NCBI GenBank assembly: GCA_949152475.1
Contig: OX424561.1
Span: forward strand, 7,192,001-7,256,000
Origin: Terebella lapidaria
Lineage: Eukaryota > Annelida > Polychaeta > Terebellida > Terebellidae
DNA: 64,000 nucleotides
Reading direction: 5' to 3'
How positions within the stretch are numbered: the first letter of the stretch is position 1; each line of letters opens with the position of its first letter. A model generated the notes under the pieces. The model did no database searches. It was not told the origin of the DNA and saw only the letters and a program-made list of their open reading frames with translations. Shown in pieces: positions 12,695-25,566 of the stretch. The position numbers and the translations under genes are program-made.

Positions 12695-14002
12695 TAGCTT
12701 ACCGGCAATCATGTGAATTGCATAGAATACTGAATACATATAAATTGTTACACTGATGTTAAAATCAATATGTTAAAACATCTTCGTAAATGTTGATAGA
12801 AACACATTTTCTGTATGAACTCTAATACGAAATCAAGTTACATCTTGAAAGATTTTTTTTGTTAATGACAAAGTTCATCCCCCCCCCCACAGATAGTCGA
12901 TTCAAAGGCAACAAAACTTATACACATCACAAACGTACATAAGGATAATCTTATACATGATTTTGAGGAAAACTGTCTGAATAGATTTCGATAAAATGAC
13001 CACCAAAAGCAAAATTCATCGTTTTTTCTCGACAAAAAAGGTCGTTTTGACCAAAAAAATTTTCAATGGTCAAAAAAAAAATTTTTTTTTTTTTTTGCTG
13101 GAAATGGCTCAAAACGAATAGTGACTTGATTTGGGACAAAAAATTTTTTTTTTGCCGACTCGTCAAAAAATCTAAATGGCCGCCCCACGCAGACCGTCAT
13201 TTCAAAGGCAACAAAATTTATACACATCACAAAGGTACATAAGAAGAATCTTATGTTGTTATACTGGAACAGTATACATGATATTGAGGAAAACTGTCTG
13301 AATAGATTTCGAGAAAATGACCACCAAAGGCAAAATTCATCGTTTTTTCAACAAAAAAGGTCGTTTTGACCTTTCAAGGTCATTGAAGGTCAAATTCAAG
13401 GTCACCACTCAAACCGCAATATATGATTTCCCATTTGAATGTGCCAATACTTAGGCTCTATCTTGAAGTGTTCTATGAGATTACTCTGCATATCTCCCAT
13501 TATGAAGGAAAAATTGGGTGAAAGTCCAAAAAAAATTTCAATGGTCAAAAAAAAAATTTTTTTTTTTTGCTGGAAATGGCTCAAAACGAATAGTGACTTG
13601 ATTTGGGACAAAAAATTTTTTTTTCGCCGACCCGTCAAAAAATCAAAATGGCCGCCACACGCAGACCGGCAATTCAAGGGCAACGAAACCTATACATGTC
13701 ATAGAAGTACATGAGAGGAATGTTTTGAAACAAAAATCTCAAAACTGATCAGACAGTTTTTGAGAAAATGGCCACCAAAGTCCAAAATTGGCAATTTTTC
13801 GTCAAAAATGGCCGCCAAATCGGCAAAAACGATTCAATAAAAAAAATAAAAAAAAAGTTTTTAGATATTGGCCTAAGGTATATTCTGACAAATTCATGGG
13901 GAAATTCATCATGCCAAAAAAAAGTTACAGATCCGGACGGACGACAGACGACGGACGAAAAACCACGATAATAGCTTATCGGCCCAAAGGGCCGGTAAGC
14001 TA
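12695..14002 (+). mobile_element. Complete 'GCTTACCGGC' hairpin-ended element
   Basis: The left end TAGCTTACCGGC (12695-12706) is matched by GCCGGTAAGCTA at the right end (13991-14002). The right end is also one arm of a 13-bp stem, AGCTTATCGGCCC and GGGCCGGTAAGCT around AAA. The interior holds two diverged copies of an approximately 470-bp unit with T-rich runs and the AAGGTCAAATTCAAGGTCA motif. Just before the hairpin comes a GGACGACAGACGACGGACG stretch. It codes for nothing recognisable. The layout of short inverted ends, tandem core and 3' hairpin resembles pearl/HINE-type Helitron-related elements of molluscs; that link is inference. Confidence 0.8.
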
Positions 14003-14098
14003 ATAATAATAATAATAATACACCTTTTTTCTGAATACAAATTTCCTGGATGTATCTCACCCATCTGAGTTATTCAAGGGAACATATACACATACTAT

Positions 14099-14120
14099 AT
14101 ATTCTGTATGTACAGAATAT
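14099..14120. repeat. 22-bp perfect palindrome
   Basis: ATATTCTGTA and TACAGAATAT around TG. A short isolated palindrome with no clear role. Confidence 0.5.
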
Positions 14121-14192
14121 GTGACAGTATCATAAATTGAGTTACCTTTTGATTTGGCTGAAGGTTGCTATTATGTCGAGTTTCCAATACTT

Positions 14193-14297
14193 GCATTTAT
14201 ATTTTGCACTGGCAATTGACTGCCATGTAATATAATTTGTTTCCTTTACAATCGGATAAGGATAGAGTCCATACTCCAACTACTGGAACTGTATCGA
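14193..14297 (-). pseudogene. Relic of the YKIQ exon, third copy
   Basis: Minus-strand sequence around 14193-14297 aligns with 5545-5636 and 39469-39559 (compare CAAAATATAAATGC with CAAAATACAAG), but indels remove the frame. It precedes the relic at 14542 in the right gene order. Confidence 0.6.
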
Positions 14298-14541
14298 AGT
14301 CGCTGATAAGATTAAACTTGATTCAGTATTTCCAATAAAAGCGTGCAGATGAGCTACATAAAAACCACTTGTTTTAAATGTACCTGCACGTTTCATAAAA
14401 TGCAAGTGTAATTATTACGACAATATGACCACTTGGTCATTAGTGGAACGATACAAACATGCTGACTACTACAGGGAAGAAGTTTCGTATAACACATTGT
14501 TTGTAAGATAAAAGCAATATGCTCAGCCCGAGTATACCTAC

Positions 14542-14664
14542 CTGGATGAATGGTATAGAACAAGAGTTTTGAAGATATCAATGTTTGGTCCCTGATCTGA
14601 GAGGCCTTGCTGTGGTGAAATCCTCTGTTCTCATATTCTTGCTGATGATGATCCCTTCGAAACC
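14542..14664 (-). pseudogene. Relic of the GFEG exon with a premature stop
   Basis: The minus strand begins GFEGIIISKN and still has a good donor (CAG followed by GTAGGT). A codon that is GGG in the intact exon at 39835-39951 is TGA here, and a 6-base in-frame insertion is present. The in-frame stop within an otherwise alignable exon marks it as a pseudogene. Confidence 0.8.
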
Positions 14665-15222
14665 TTGTTACACTAACAGGTCAAACCACGACATGTGACA
14701 GAAAATGACGTGCCAGTGGAATTCGTACAGCAGGAAATGAAGGACATTCATACAGCAAAAAATAATGTTTATAGGTTTACGATATTAAACTTCCCAGTGT
14801 GCTTCGCTCGTGAAAACATTTCTCACTTCACTGCTATCGATAGTCCCGCCACAATAGTGAACAAAAAATTTACATAATCAATCATAAACATGAAACCCCA
14901 AACAAACACAAACGGATCCATTACCTATACACTTTATTCATATGTCCGGAACCTCAATATCCGGCTATTAGTGTCGCATCATGCATTACAGAAACACTTG
15001 TCTAACTTCCATATAGCCTGATCCATCACGGAAACTTGACACCTTACAATCATAAATTGTAAGCGTTACTAGTGCTGGCATAAATCTGCTCGTTCAATAT
15101 ACTACAGCTAGCATGCGGTCAGATGTTTTGGACAATATAACAACAACGTCACTTGAACAATTGGCTGAATGCAATTTTCAACATTTTCCATTAACATGGC
15201 TACGTGCCGTGAGTGACAGGGC
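14665..15222. other. Non-coding, paralogous to 6.05-6.8 and 39.96-40.4 kb
   Basis: Diverged alignment with the intron upstream of the GFEG exon in the other copies. No exon is recognised. Confidence 0.45.
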
Positions 15223-15585
15223 TTACACAAATCTGAGCGGGTCTATGAGTGGTCCACCTTCATAAAGTGATGGAGCGGTTGCCTGGTTGTTAGTTAGTTG
15301 ATGATGTTTTTTCGATTCATGTACTGAGATCCTTTTTTGTGGTTTTTTATGATGTACTTGATTTAGTGTGACAGTGGAACTGGCGATCGATATAGCTGCG
15401 CAGTTAACACGTGAATTCAGCCTTCCCTGGTCCTGAGGAGGAGTATGGGTATTCCCTAACACAAATGTTTCCGCCCTCACATCAATGTTCACACTGTAGT
15501 TGTCGGTGAGCATATTTGTTCTGACAGCAGTTTGAATAGCAACTGCCACAGGAACAATTGTGAAGCGGCGGAAGCTTCTACGAGG
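15223..15585 (-). CDS. Unidentified open frame, possible terminal exon
   Basis: Not recognised. An open minus-strand frame of about 120 codons runs from a good acceptor-like CCACAG at 15586-15591 to a TAA. The text (for example DNYSVNIDVRAETFVLGNTH near the middle) is of mixed composition and not low complexity, which makes it more protein-like than neighbouring frames. No ATG starts it in a convincing place, and no signal peptide, membrane segment or known motif is seen. Its last part lies in sequence paralogous to 6760-6800, where the frame is not kept. It could be a real exon of an unknown gene, transposon coding remnant, or chance. Confidence 0.25.
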   Translation of the reverse strand, partial: PRRSFRRFTIVPVAVAIQTAVRTNMLTDNYSVNIDVRAETFVLGNTHTPPQDQGRLNSRVNCAAISIASSTVTLNQVHHKKPQKRISVHESKKHHQLTNNQATAPSLYEGGPLIDPLRFV

Positions 15586-16848
15586 CTGTGGAAACGTTTG
15601 TTAATGGCAAAACGTTTGCGAGGCGGTATTATTCACGGCGATATGATACCCATACATTATACCATTATGAAAAGTTGAAACACATGGTAAAAATCAGCCA
15701 TCGTACGCTACTGTAATATAAGAATAATGATTTTCATTACCAAAAGTGAATGGAATTTTGGTAAATGAAACCAGAGCTGCCTAGTTTATCTGGATGGTGG
15801 TGATTCATAAACGGAAGTGTGCGTTAAACACGAAAAACCTATACAAGTACATCCCACCTAAACTCGCTTATAACCAACGAAGTAATTAAGACGAATACAA
15901 CATGCCAGAAATACTCATGTCACCCAGATTGTGATTGAGTAGTCTGCAATGCATTGGGGTTCTTACTGTCCGACATGATTCATTAATATTGAATCAGGTA
16001 CATACGTGATGAAGAACAATACATGATATTTATATTTTATTTAAAATTATATATTATTTTGTAATGACGTAGGTACACCATATAACTAGTTCAGTAACTC
16101 TGTGATAATTAGTGTGTGCTAGGTTTATTTTCTTTGTTTACAAGATAATCGTTCTTTTCCCAAGAACGAGTTATTCTAAAACACTTATCAGTTGATCGAT
16201 AATTCGAGCCACACCACAATGAAATCGTGTCTATATTTCATAAGGACGGTGATTCACGGGAACATGAATCATATATATATATTGACAGAGATTCAGAGAA
16301 AACTAGTGCGAATTGTAACAACCAATTGAAGATACCATCTTGAATTATTCATACTACATTGCAACAACATTATTTCCTTTACATGGTAAAACCATTATTA
16401 TCCAAATACATTCACGTTTCATTCAACTTTATCAATAATTTCCTCATTGTCGCAACTTGCAAAGTAGAAAAGAAATAAAAATACCAAAAATAGTAAAATA
16501 CATGATATTCTGAAAGATTTCAAATATGCAAAGTTGTTCTCTGTGTGATGACGGACTTGGGTAGATCTATTGCACGAAACGGACTCTCACTGTGAAGGCG
16601 CTCGGACGTCTGAAGAATACTGGTGGGTTTTTTTCATGTCCATTCCAAAGTCGGTTCTATAACTTTCAATCATGCTCCAGACAACCTTTCGTTCGCTATA
16701 GACATCAAACGATGGAAGGGAACGCCAGTCCCTGCGGTGATTTCCCAATAGACTTCGAATTAAGAGATAAAAAAGAGTAAAACTAAAAAAATTATACCTG
16801 AAACTTCTGACAAAAACAAAAAAAAACGAGACAATCAGAGATTGCAGA
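15586..16848. other. Non-coding; duplicated block at its right end
   Basis: 15600-16500 shows nothing. 16540-16770 aligns with 42380-42600, and 16660-16760 also with 7440-7560, around a conserved TATAGACATCAAACGA core. Being kept in three copies could mean a functional element or simply a repeat; frames are not conserved. Confidence 0.45.
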
Positions 16849-18474
16849 CCCTCGCCCTTCCAGATTTAGTTACTAAAATTATGCGTTTATGACCCTTACA
16901 TTTTCGATATGGGCGATAATAAGGGATTTTGGCCGTACTATCATTGGTCATATCAAATGATCGGAAACTGGCCATAAAAAATACAAAAATCATGGGAGAA
17001 ATATTCATCAATAAGTAGAGTTCTTGCGATTTTTCTATCTTGAACATATTCTCGATATGTCGACCACGACCTGAATTCTTGACACTGACAACGCAAACTT
17101 CGCCAGCTCTCACAAATTCAACATTCTATTGAATATCGTCAGTGGATTGGGAATTACCACTACTTGAAATGCTACAAATCTGCGATTTCAGCTGATGACC
17201 CTTGCACTTGCTACCTTGGGCGATAATAGGGGATTTTGATTACAGGACCATCGGTCATACAGCAAATGACGGGAATTGAGCACAGAAAAATATATAATTA
17301 ATAGTGGAAATTAATCATTAATACAAGTAGAGTTATTGTAAATTTTCGATTTTGATCTTTACTCTGACATTGACCTTGTCGCTCAATATTGAGCTGTGAA
17401 ATTTCACAACATCCAGGCACATCTCCTGATCGAAAATGGGTTAAAACGATTGAAAACTAGCCTCACAATTATGGCCTTGAATCTCAGAACACTCAGAATT
17501 CTTAAAATCGTGACCCCTAATATTTCGACATCGGGCGATAATAAATAATATTTCCGTCGAATGACAATCGGCCGTACACCATACGATTGGGAATTGGCCA
17601 AAGAAAAATATAAAAAAATAGTTGGAAAAATTAATATCAAGTAGAACCAGAGTTATAGCCGATTATGTGAGTTTCACTTTTTCCATTGCCATGGCAACCG
17701 TTTTCATTTGATTTTGACGAAATTTAACGTAAAACGAGTGACTAACATAGCGCTTCAGTCACATAAATTTCAGATCGATTGGACCCTTTGTCTCCGAGTT
17801 ATAAGCGCAAACACTCGCACAGAAAAGTCGCTGACAAAAAAATAACCGAAAACGTGAACCCGCAATTTTTCGACTTCGGGCGATAATGGAGATTTTCCGT
17901 CGCAGGACCATCGGCCGTACACCATACAATCGGAAATTGGCCACAGAAGAATACAAAAATATTTGGAAAAAATCATATCAAGTAGAACTGGAGTTATAGC
18001 CGATTATGTGTTTTTCTTTTTTTCCGTTGCCATGGCAACCGTTTTCATTCAATTTGGACAAAATTTAAGAGAAACCAAGCCACCACCTTTACACTTCAGC
18101 CCTATAAATTTCAGATCGATTGAAACGTTTTTTTCTTAAAGTTCTGAGCGCAGGCATTTGCTCTGAAAAGTCGCTGGCAAAAAAAAAATGAATTCGTGAC
18201 CCCCATTTTTTCGACATCGGGCGATAATGGAGAGTTTTCGTCGTACGACCATCGGCCGTACACCATAGTGTCGGGAATTGGCCAAAGAAAAATACAAAAT
18301 TAGTTTAAGAAATTAATATTCATTAGAACTAGAGTCATAGCCAATTATGTGATTTTCTCTTTTTTAGTTGCCATGGCATTCGGTTTTGAGTTATGCGCGC
18401 GGACAGACAGACAAACAAACATACAAACTGACAGACCCAATTACAATACCCTCTCCCCCTATCGGGGCGAGGGT
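16849..18474 (+). mobile_element. Non-autonomous element with 'CCCTCGCC' ends and ~310-345-bp tandem core
   Basis: The left end carries ACCCTCGCCC (from about 16850). The right end carries CCCCTATCGGGGCGAGGGT (to 18474), which gives inverted ends and a GC-rich terminal hairpin. The core is five diverged units beginning near 16889, 17199, 17511, 17856 and 18198, each with a GGGCGATAATRRGGATTTT-type signature followed by a GGCCGTA motif. A GACAGACAGACAAACAAACA run sits just inside the right end. No coding capacity. Confidence 0.75.
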
Positions 18475-19093
18475 AAAAATTGCCTTTAGGATAGGAATGC
18501 ATATTATTCCATACAAAAAGATCAATCGCTTACCAATTGTATTCGACACCTCAGCGCTCCACGTTTCCTGCTGCATATTACGACAGATGTGTAGGGTTAT
18601 TGGGTCTGACATTTTGCCAAAAGCATAGTCCAGTAATTACAATGTATTACAATGTCCCATCGCACACACAATTCAAGATGCCCCAGAAGCCGGAAGAGGT
18701 AGTAGCTCATAAATTAAAAGGTTGTGGAGTTAGATTGGCATTTGGAGCCTGTGCCAAGAAATACCATCAGTAATTACAATTATATCACCACATTAAACTG
18801 ATCAGACGTGATATCATAAAATATATATGAAAATCATCGGAACTGTTACAGACATCAAATAATAATTATGTAATTGATAATCTCGCCGTAGCATGCAGTT
18901 CCTGATCACCCAGCTCCAAAGACAATACCTACGGGTCGGTGCTAGGGACAGATACCGGTAGTTAAGGAGTTAGTGAGCTCAATGCACTACCGATAGTGAA
19001 TTCTGAGCAACTGCAGTCATATATGACTCAACCTCATCACATATGGTCGCTCACAAATGGAGAACAACATTTCCAGTCCTAAACATTACCAAT
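18475..19093. other. Non-coding, block paralogous to 42.7-42.95 and ~7.7 kb
   Basis: 18536-18780 aligns with 42715-42960 (for example CATTTTGCCAAAAGCA against CATTTTGCTGAATAAT), preserving the same order as the other duplicated blocks. The remainder shows nothing. Confidence 0.45.
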
Positions 19094-20563
19094 AGGGCCT
19101 GTAAGTCACGTGCCGTTACGGTGTGATTCTGGTGGCAAACAAACATACACCTTTTGTGTTACCCAGGGGCGGATCCAGGAATTTGAAAAGAGGGGGTCCA
19201 ACATTATACGGCGTGGGTTCAGGGGCCCGCACAAGGGCCCCAGAAGCCAGAGCCTTTGTTCTGTCCTGTGGTAGCTTCCTGGTATCTCCTGGGTGTAAAT
19301 CCCACTTGTTGCACCTGGTATATTTGTAAAAAAAAAAGTTGTGAGTGAAGCGAGCCTGTCCCAGTATGGGTCTGTGGCCCGCTCAAGAGACCCTGAAGCC
19401 AGAGTCTTTTTTATGACCAGAGCCTTTGTTCTGTCCTGTGGTAGCTTCCTGGTATCTCCTGGATGTAAATCCCACTTGTTGCACCTGGTATATTTGTAAA
19501 AAAAAAGTTGTGAGTGAAGCGAGCCTGTCCCAGTATGGGTCTGTGGCCCGCTCAAGAGACCCTGAAGCCAGAGTCAGACTGCCAGACTGAATTAGTTTTG
19601 TGGCCTTTCCTGGGAATAAATTGCACTTAAAAATTCATCGATGACCATGTTCTGGAAACGTTGGTAGAAAGTAGAAGGGAAGCTATCCATTTGGGCCGGG
19701 GGGCCATTTGGCCCCCTCAAGGGCCCCAGAATTCATAACCCTTTTTATGTTCTGAACTTATTTTGTGGCCTTCTCCTGGTAAATAAATTGCACTTATAAA
19801 TTCATCGATGACCATGTTTTGGAAAGTTTGTGAAAAATGTACATGTAGAAGGGAAGCTACACATTTGGGCCGGGGGTCCTGGAGCCTGCCCAAAGGCCCA
19901 AGAAGTCATAGCCTTCCTTATGTTCTGAACTAATTTTGTGCCCTTTCCTGGGAATGGTTTCACTTAAGAATTCATTGATGACCATGTTCTGGAAAGTTTG
20001 TAAAAATGTGAAAGAGAAGCTGGACATTTGGGCCGGGGGTCTGAGCCCACTGAAGGGCCCCAGAAATCATAGCCTTTTTATGTTCTGAATTAATTTAGTG
20101 GCTCTCCTGGGTATATATTGCACTTAAAAATTCATTGATGACTATGTCATGAAAAGTTTGTAAAAAGTGGTAGAAGGGATTCTGCACATTTGGGGGGGGG
20201 GGGGGGGGGTTGTCCGGGGCCTGCTGAAGGACCCCAGAAGCCAGACCACTTTTTATGTCCTGTGGTAGCTTCCCGGTCTCTACTGAGTATACATTTCAAA
20301 CAAACTCACCATGATCAACTTGTTCTTAAACATGGTATTTCAACATCATTTTTCTCGGGCAGGAAGGCTGAACCCGCCTATGTATATGTATTTTTTTCGA
20401 AAGGGGGGGGGGGGGTCCTGACCCCAGTAACCCCCCTCTAAATCCGCTACTGATTACCTGAGTAATTTGAGTTTTGAATGGAGTTCTACTCATATTAAAC
20501 AAAAGGTGTATGTTTGTTTGCCACCGGAAATCACACCATGACATCACGTGACTTACAGGCCCT
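19094..20563. mobile_element. Element with 64-bp terminal inverted repeats, split by an insertion
   Basis: The first about 64 bases (AGGGCCTGTAAGTCACGTG onward) are mirrored with few mismatches at 20500-20563. AAT flanks both ends and may be a 3-bp target duplication. Without the insertion at 19164-20452 the element would be only about 180 bp, a typical MITE size. The class is not determined. Confidence 0.8.
19164..20452. mobile_element. Inner hAT-like element with ~165-170-bp tandem core
   Basis: It starts CAGGGGCGGATCCAGG and ends AAATCCGCTACTG, ends common to many hAT-type non-autonomous elements. TTACC lies on both sides of the insertion with a one-base offset. The core is about eight tandem units of 165-170 bp (the shift between 19251 and 19421 is 170), each with GGGCC-rich text, a TTCATTGATGACCATGTTCT motif and a run of AAAA. 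The long minus-strand frame at 19106-19555 is just two copies of the unit and is not a gene. Long G runs lie at 20190 and 20402. Confidence 0.65.
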
Positions 20564-22803
20564 AATTCTTAGCCTGAGTAAGGACTACTTTCTTGAGCCT
20601 GAACGTTACCTCTCGGTTTTTAACATTTACAACTGCGTGATTTTTTAACATTTACAACGGTTCAGCCTGCGCTAAATTCTTTCCGCATTTACCATTTCTG
20701 CCTGGGCACAAACATGAGCACCACCAGAATACAGACGTCGTTGGCTGGGTGTTAACATTTTTCACTTGATGATAAAATTTTTGCCTTGGTTTAACAAGCA
20801 CGACAAGACTCGCCTGGGTGTTAACATTTTGCCTGAGGGATAACATTTCACTTGGGAATAAACCATTTCACACTTTTCCCAAGTACATGATGTGCTGGAT
20901 GATATAAATGCATGCAACCATATTTTGTTTTCGTACATTACCCCCTCAAACATTCTGCCACATTTTGGTTTTCAGAATCAAATTTGTGTGAACTTCTGGC
21001 AAAGGGATGGGATTTATAAATCTAAGTTTATAATGGGGTTTTAATGGAGCGCACATCCGCATAAACGTGACCAACTTAACATTATGATAGACATCCAACT
21101 TGTTCAGTTTCAGAGGTAGAAGTATCAAATTTGGTGAGAAGTTTGGTGAAAAAATTTCCAACTGATCCGACAATCGAAAACAAAGGGAAAAAACATTTGA
21201 AGTATTGTGTTTTGACTTCGAAATTGTTTGAGATCTAGGTGATCTCATGCAATGTGACATGGCTGACACATTGTAAGATGGGTCAGGGAAATGGACAATA
21301 CGAGAAGAGTGGTGCATATTGGTCAAATCTTCTATCTATTTATCTCATCCATGCATTTTCATATTTCGACTCAGGTAAGTTATGTAATGGTAAATGTAAT
21401 GGTAAAAAGTTGTTTGATCAGGACAAACACTCAAACTCAAACAATCCAAAATGTGCAATGTCATGATCATTTATTCACGGAAAATATTAAATTGCTCAAT
21501 CAATACTAATATAAACTAAAAAGTGTTTACAAAGGTCACAATGCGAGTGTTTTTTCACCAAGGGATACACAAAGATTTACACACAATGCACTTCAATTCG
21601 TACTATTTTTCTACAAGCATTGTATTCAATATAACACTAGTAATAAAGCATAAAAGAACACGCCCACATTCTGCTACGTACGCATTACATCTCTGATGTA
21701 CTGTTTTGTGCACTGCCTCACTGCAAATCTCACAGGAATGTATCCAACATGTACGTTTACACGCATTTTACAGCAAGCTTTCGCAACAAACGTATATATT
21801 GAGATATAGGTACGGGTGTACAAACACACACAAAAACACGCGGCATGCCTTGCTACATTCATGTATACACATGTATAGGGTTCACACAATACCATGATAT
21901 TCAGCACTCAGAACTCTTCATAATATTCCTTTAGCGTACGTGTTGTCACACCAGATATGACTAGCTAATAAACAGAGATCCAATGATACAACACGGTCCG
22001 TAATTATATTTATTATACATTGATATGCATTAAGGGTGGGCATCGCCTGACATTTGGGAATAAATGTCTACTGTTTCATATTTATATTGACACCTTCGCT
22101 ATAAATACCAATATTGTACCAATTTGTACCAAACTTTGAACATGGCTGTTGCAACCCCGGTAAATAAAGACTACGGCAACAAATCTATAATTCGCTCGAA
22201 TACGCAGTGAATAGAGACAGTTGAAAATCGCTGATAGATAACGAGTCGATCTTCCATTCATTTACGTGCTTCGTTGTGAAACTGTCAGGAGAATGGGGCG
22301 ACATGATATAGATCACCAGCCGAGACTTTTGTGATGATGTCCATGGATATGTGGTACTAACCGATATTTTTACCAGCAAACTTAGCAGATGTAGCAAATT
22401 TGTCCGTGGAAGCATGTGGCATACTTAAAGCTTTTTTCAAACCCATTTTTTTGTTAAACACATCCACTGCAATAATACAAAAGGTGTGCTCATTGATTTT
22501 GACGATTACAGTCCGTCCGAGTTGTCTTTTCATTCGTTTTAGTACCCATTTTGTACCGGTTTTGTAAATAAACAAACGAAGTGTATCCATCAACCCCGAA
22601 TGTAAATGAATGCTCAAACCGGGCTTGAAAGTCCACATTGAGTACATTTTCCAGTTCGTATGTGCATAGATAGTGTAGTTGTGAGAAAATAATCAGTGAT
22701 ATACCATGATGGGCGTGGAATTGTCAGTCTATCTCGCACTTCTATGCTTTGTTTACATATGCGTGTGATGGAATGAGCAAAAATTCCATGAGAACTGGTT
22801 ATT
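20564..22803. other. Non-coding; short TTAACATTTT repeats at 20.6-20.9 kb
   Basis: 20620-20880 contains about six diverged copies of a TAACATTT motif, several preceded by GCCTGGGTG or similar, suggesting a degenerate short tandem repeat. The rest has only short frames with no family features; the minus frames at 20946-21326 and 22357-22647 have no recognisable motif. Confidence 0.45.
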
Positions 22804-25566
22804 GTATCCCCCGAACGAAGTTCGGCGGATACTATGGATTTGTCTCCGTCGCGCCGCCGCCGCCGCCGCGTCCGCCGTAGAGATTTACTTGTGAACGCTC
22901 TACAGGTTGCAAATCTTAACCGATTCTAATAATTTTTTATACAGACACATCTTATGGTAATCCCGACACCAATCGATTTTGGTTGCCATAGCGACCAAAT
23001 TGGCCGATTGGCGACACATTTTGTGCTCAAATTAGCCTGTTTAACACACATGGCTTGTGAACGCTCTACGAGTGGGAGTTTTCATTGAATGATCATGAAA
23101 TCGCACAGGCTCGATGAGAAAGACGGTCACACGAAACCTATTGTTTTTCAGAATGATCAAATAAATATTAATTAGTTAATGGACTAACTTATTACGACCT
23201 TTAAAATACCCACTTTGACATCTGTGCTCACTCCAATACCCTGTATGATGAAAGTAAATGGGAATGGATTCTTGTTCAGAATAGAGAAGTGATGTTTTGG
23301 GTGAAAACAGAACAATATTATTGAATAAGTTAACGTTAGTTTTACTAGTTAAGTCAATAAAAATAGTTAAGACGAGAAACATTTATTATTAAGCTCAACA
23401 AGGTAAAAGTTTCGTCCAGTACAAATTTCATGGGTGTAACCAAATAAGTTAAAACAAGGGCCACTGGCCTCAAAGGAAGAGCTTCGAAAATGTTTGCACA
23501 GAACTATTTAAAAACCCTTGAATATTGTATTTGATTTGGTACATATATGTTGTGGCCATATTGTAACTCTACTGGGCAAATCTATACCTTGTTGGGCCAA
23601 TAAATTTGTCATGTAACTATTTTCTTGTCATGTAACTATTTTTATTGTGGTCAATAATAGACTTAACTAGTAAAACTAATGATAACCTATTCGGTTAGTC
23701 ATGACTGGATAGAACTTTTTAGGGCCCGAGTGAGTCGGTTTCGTATTTGTTTCGTCAGTAATTACCAGTATTTTCAAGTTTGAGAAAGATCACAATGTCA
23801 TGACCTCATAAAACGTTTTTTTTCCTGATGATTTCCTTGTCATTCTTGTGATTTTACTAGTGTTTATCACAAATATTCAAAACTATATCTTTATTTGTTC
23901 TCAAATACGAGTAACAAAATTCCGATCCAGGAAATTGTATGACCCGCCCCGAATTTGGGTACCTGTCGACTCGTCTGGGCCCCAGAACCTTTACATTGTT
24001 GAACCCAATAATAAATGTTTCTTGTAATAATTATTTTTATTGTGGCCAATAAGACTTAATCAATAAAACTAATGTTACTTATTCCGTTACAGCCATGAAA
24101 TCTCTACAAGTCAGAAGCTTTACCTTGTTGAACACGTTTAAAAATCACCCGACTATTTTTGGGACCAATGTGTAAGATTTTCAAGGTTCTGATTATGTTT
24201 TTCTGATTTAGGAGGCACAATGTTTTTTGAGCTTTAGTCTTAGATTTAAATTTCTTTATGGATTTTTTTTCAGTGTTTTGATTTGTACTGCAGAGACATT
24301 TCAGTAACTTGTCTGCATTTCCAATAATTCATGACATGCATGAAAGCTTTTTTCATCAATGCGATCATGTTTCTCCTTGCCCAAATGTTGGTTTGAAGAT
24401 CAGCGTACATGTTGTGTCAGTGTGCAGTGTGCAGTGTCAGCTGTCAAATACTGAAGTAGCCCAGGCACACCCCCCACCCCGAATCGCCGCTCGTGTGACT
24501 GCTATCAAAATCAGCACTGACAATTCTCGTCGGCAATATGAAACTATCATAAACATGATAAAAGTGCTAGATCTAGTATCCATTTGTTTCTGCTTATTTT
24601 AGGAGGAAACTAAGTTTTTTCCCGTGTAAAAGCTCCGCAAATCTGCCAAGTTTTGTTTGTTTGTTTCCGACTGTTCCTTTTAGTCAAATCTCGTTGAAAT
24701 CTCGCTTCACTTCAATGGCATTTTTAATTAAATTCCCCCATAAACAAGCTTTCGGTGGTGATATTTTTATGAAGTATTACCAGTGAAGTAGGAAAGAGTC
24801 ATAGAAAAGACCATTTATTTGGGTCGTAACAAGTATTTCCACAAATACCGCACTCAGTTGGGATTTCTATGGTTGGATGATCTCTTGGCGGCTGGCATTT
24901 TGACCTTGACCCTGCAGCAATTTTTTGGGGCAGTACGCTAATTGGCGGGACTCGCTCACGTGATCATTTGCATATCATTATATCCACGTGTATTTCATAA
25001 ACATGTGGGTGTGTCCGCCAAGACAGCTTCCCGATTGGACAATTCAGTGACTCTCTGGCTGGCGGGCCGACTGCCGTGACTGCTTATCGGGGCCACACGA
25101 GAATTGAATTTGCCCACTGGAATATGGAATACCACCACTAACACATAATTATTATGTTGCCGTATCAACTTGTCTTTCATGGTTGCAATACCATACTGTA
25201 TCTATATATTGTGCGGAATGTATATCCAAATCTTTGAGTGCATATGATTGCAAGAAAGCACTGTTCCAGTGGAGATCAAAACGGGAGTGGTGATGGGTAT
25301 GAAACGGTGACATACAAAAAAAAAAACGGTCGGAACACACGTCTCCTGGGATTATTATCGCTAATAACTTATTACATTAACCATGATTAGGTACACGGGC
25401 GTCATTTTCCTCCCAACGGGCCCCGGGCCCTCCCAATTAGCCACAGTTGAATAGCCTGTTGTGGTTCCAAGTGGCACTTTCAAGAATGTAAACAAAAGAA
25501 AAAATTCAAAAATCCAAAAAAAAACAACATCATAGAGGAAGAGCCCTGCTCTTCCTAATTATATTT

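Noticed and set aside
13402..14060. Several overlapping frames on both strands
   Set aside because: They arise from T- and A-rich runs in a non-autonomous element and have low-complexity Lys/Phe composition.
19106..19555. 149-codon minus-strand frame
   Set aside because: It reads through two copies of a 170-bp tandem unit inside a transposon, and the protein is an internal repeat of itself.
24960..25100. Octamer ATTTGCAT and CCAAT-like motifs near 24.97-25.05 kb as a promoter
   Set aside because: They lie inside the large repeat element with no gene in range; such short motifs are expected by chance.
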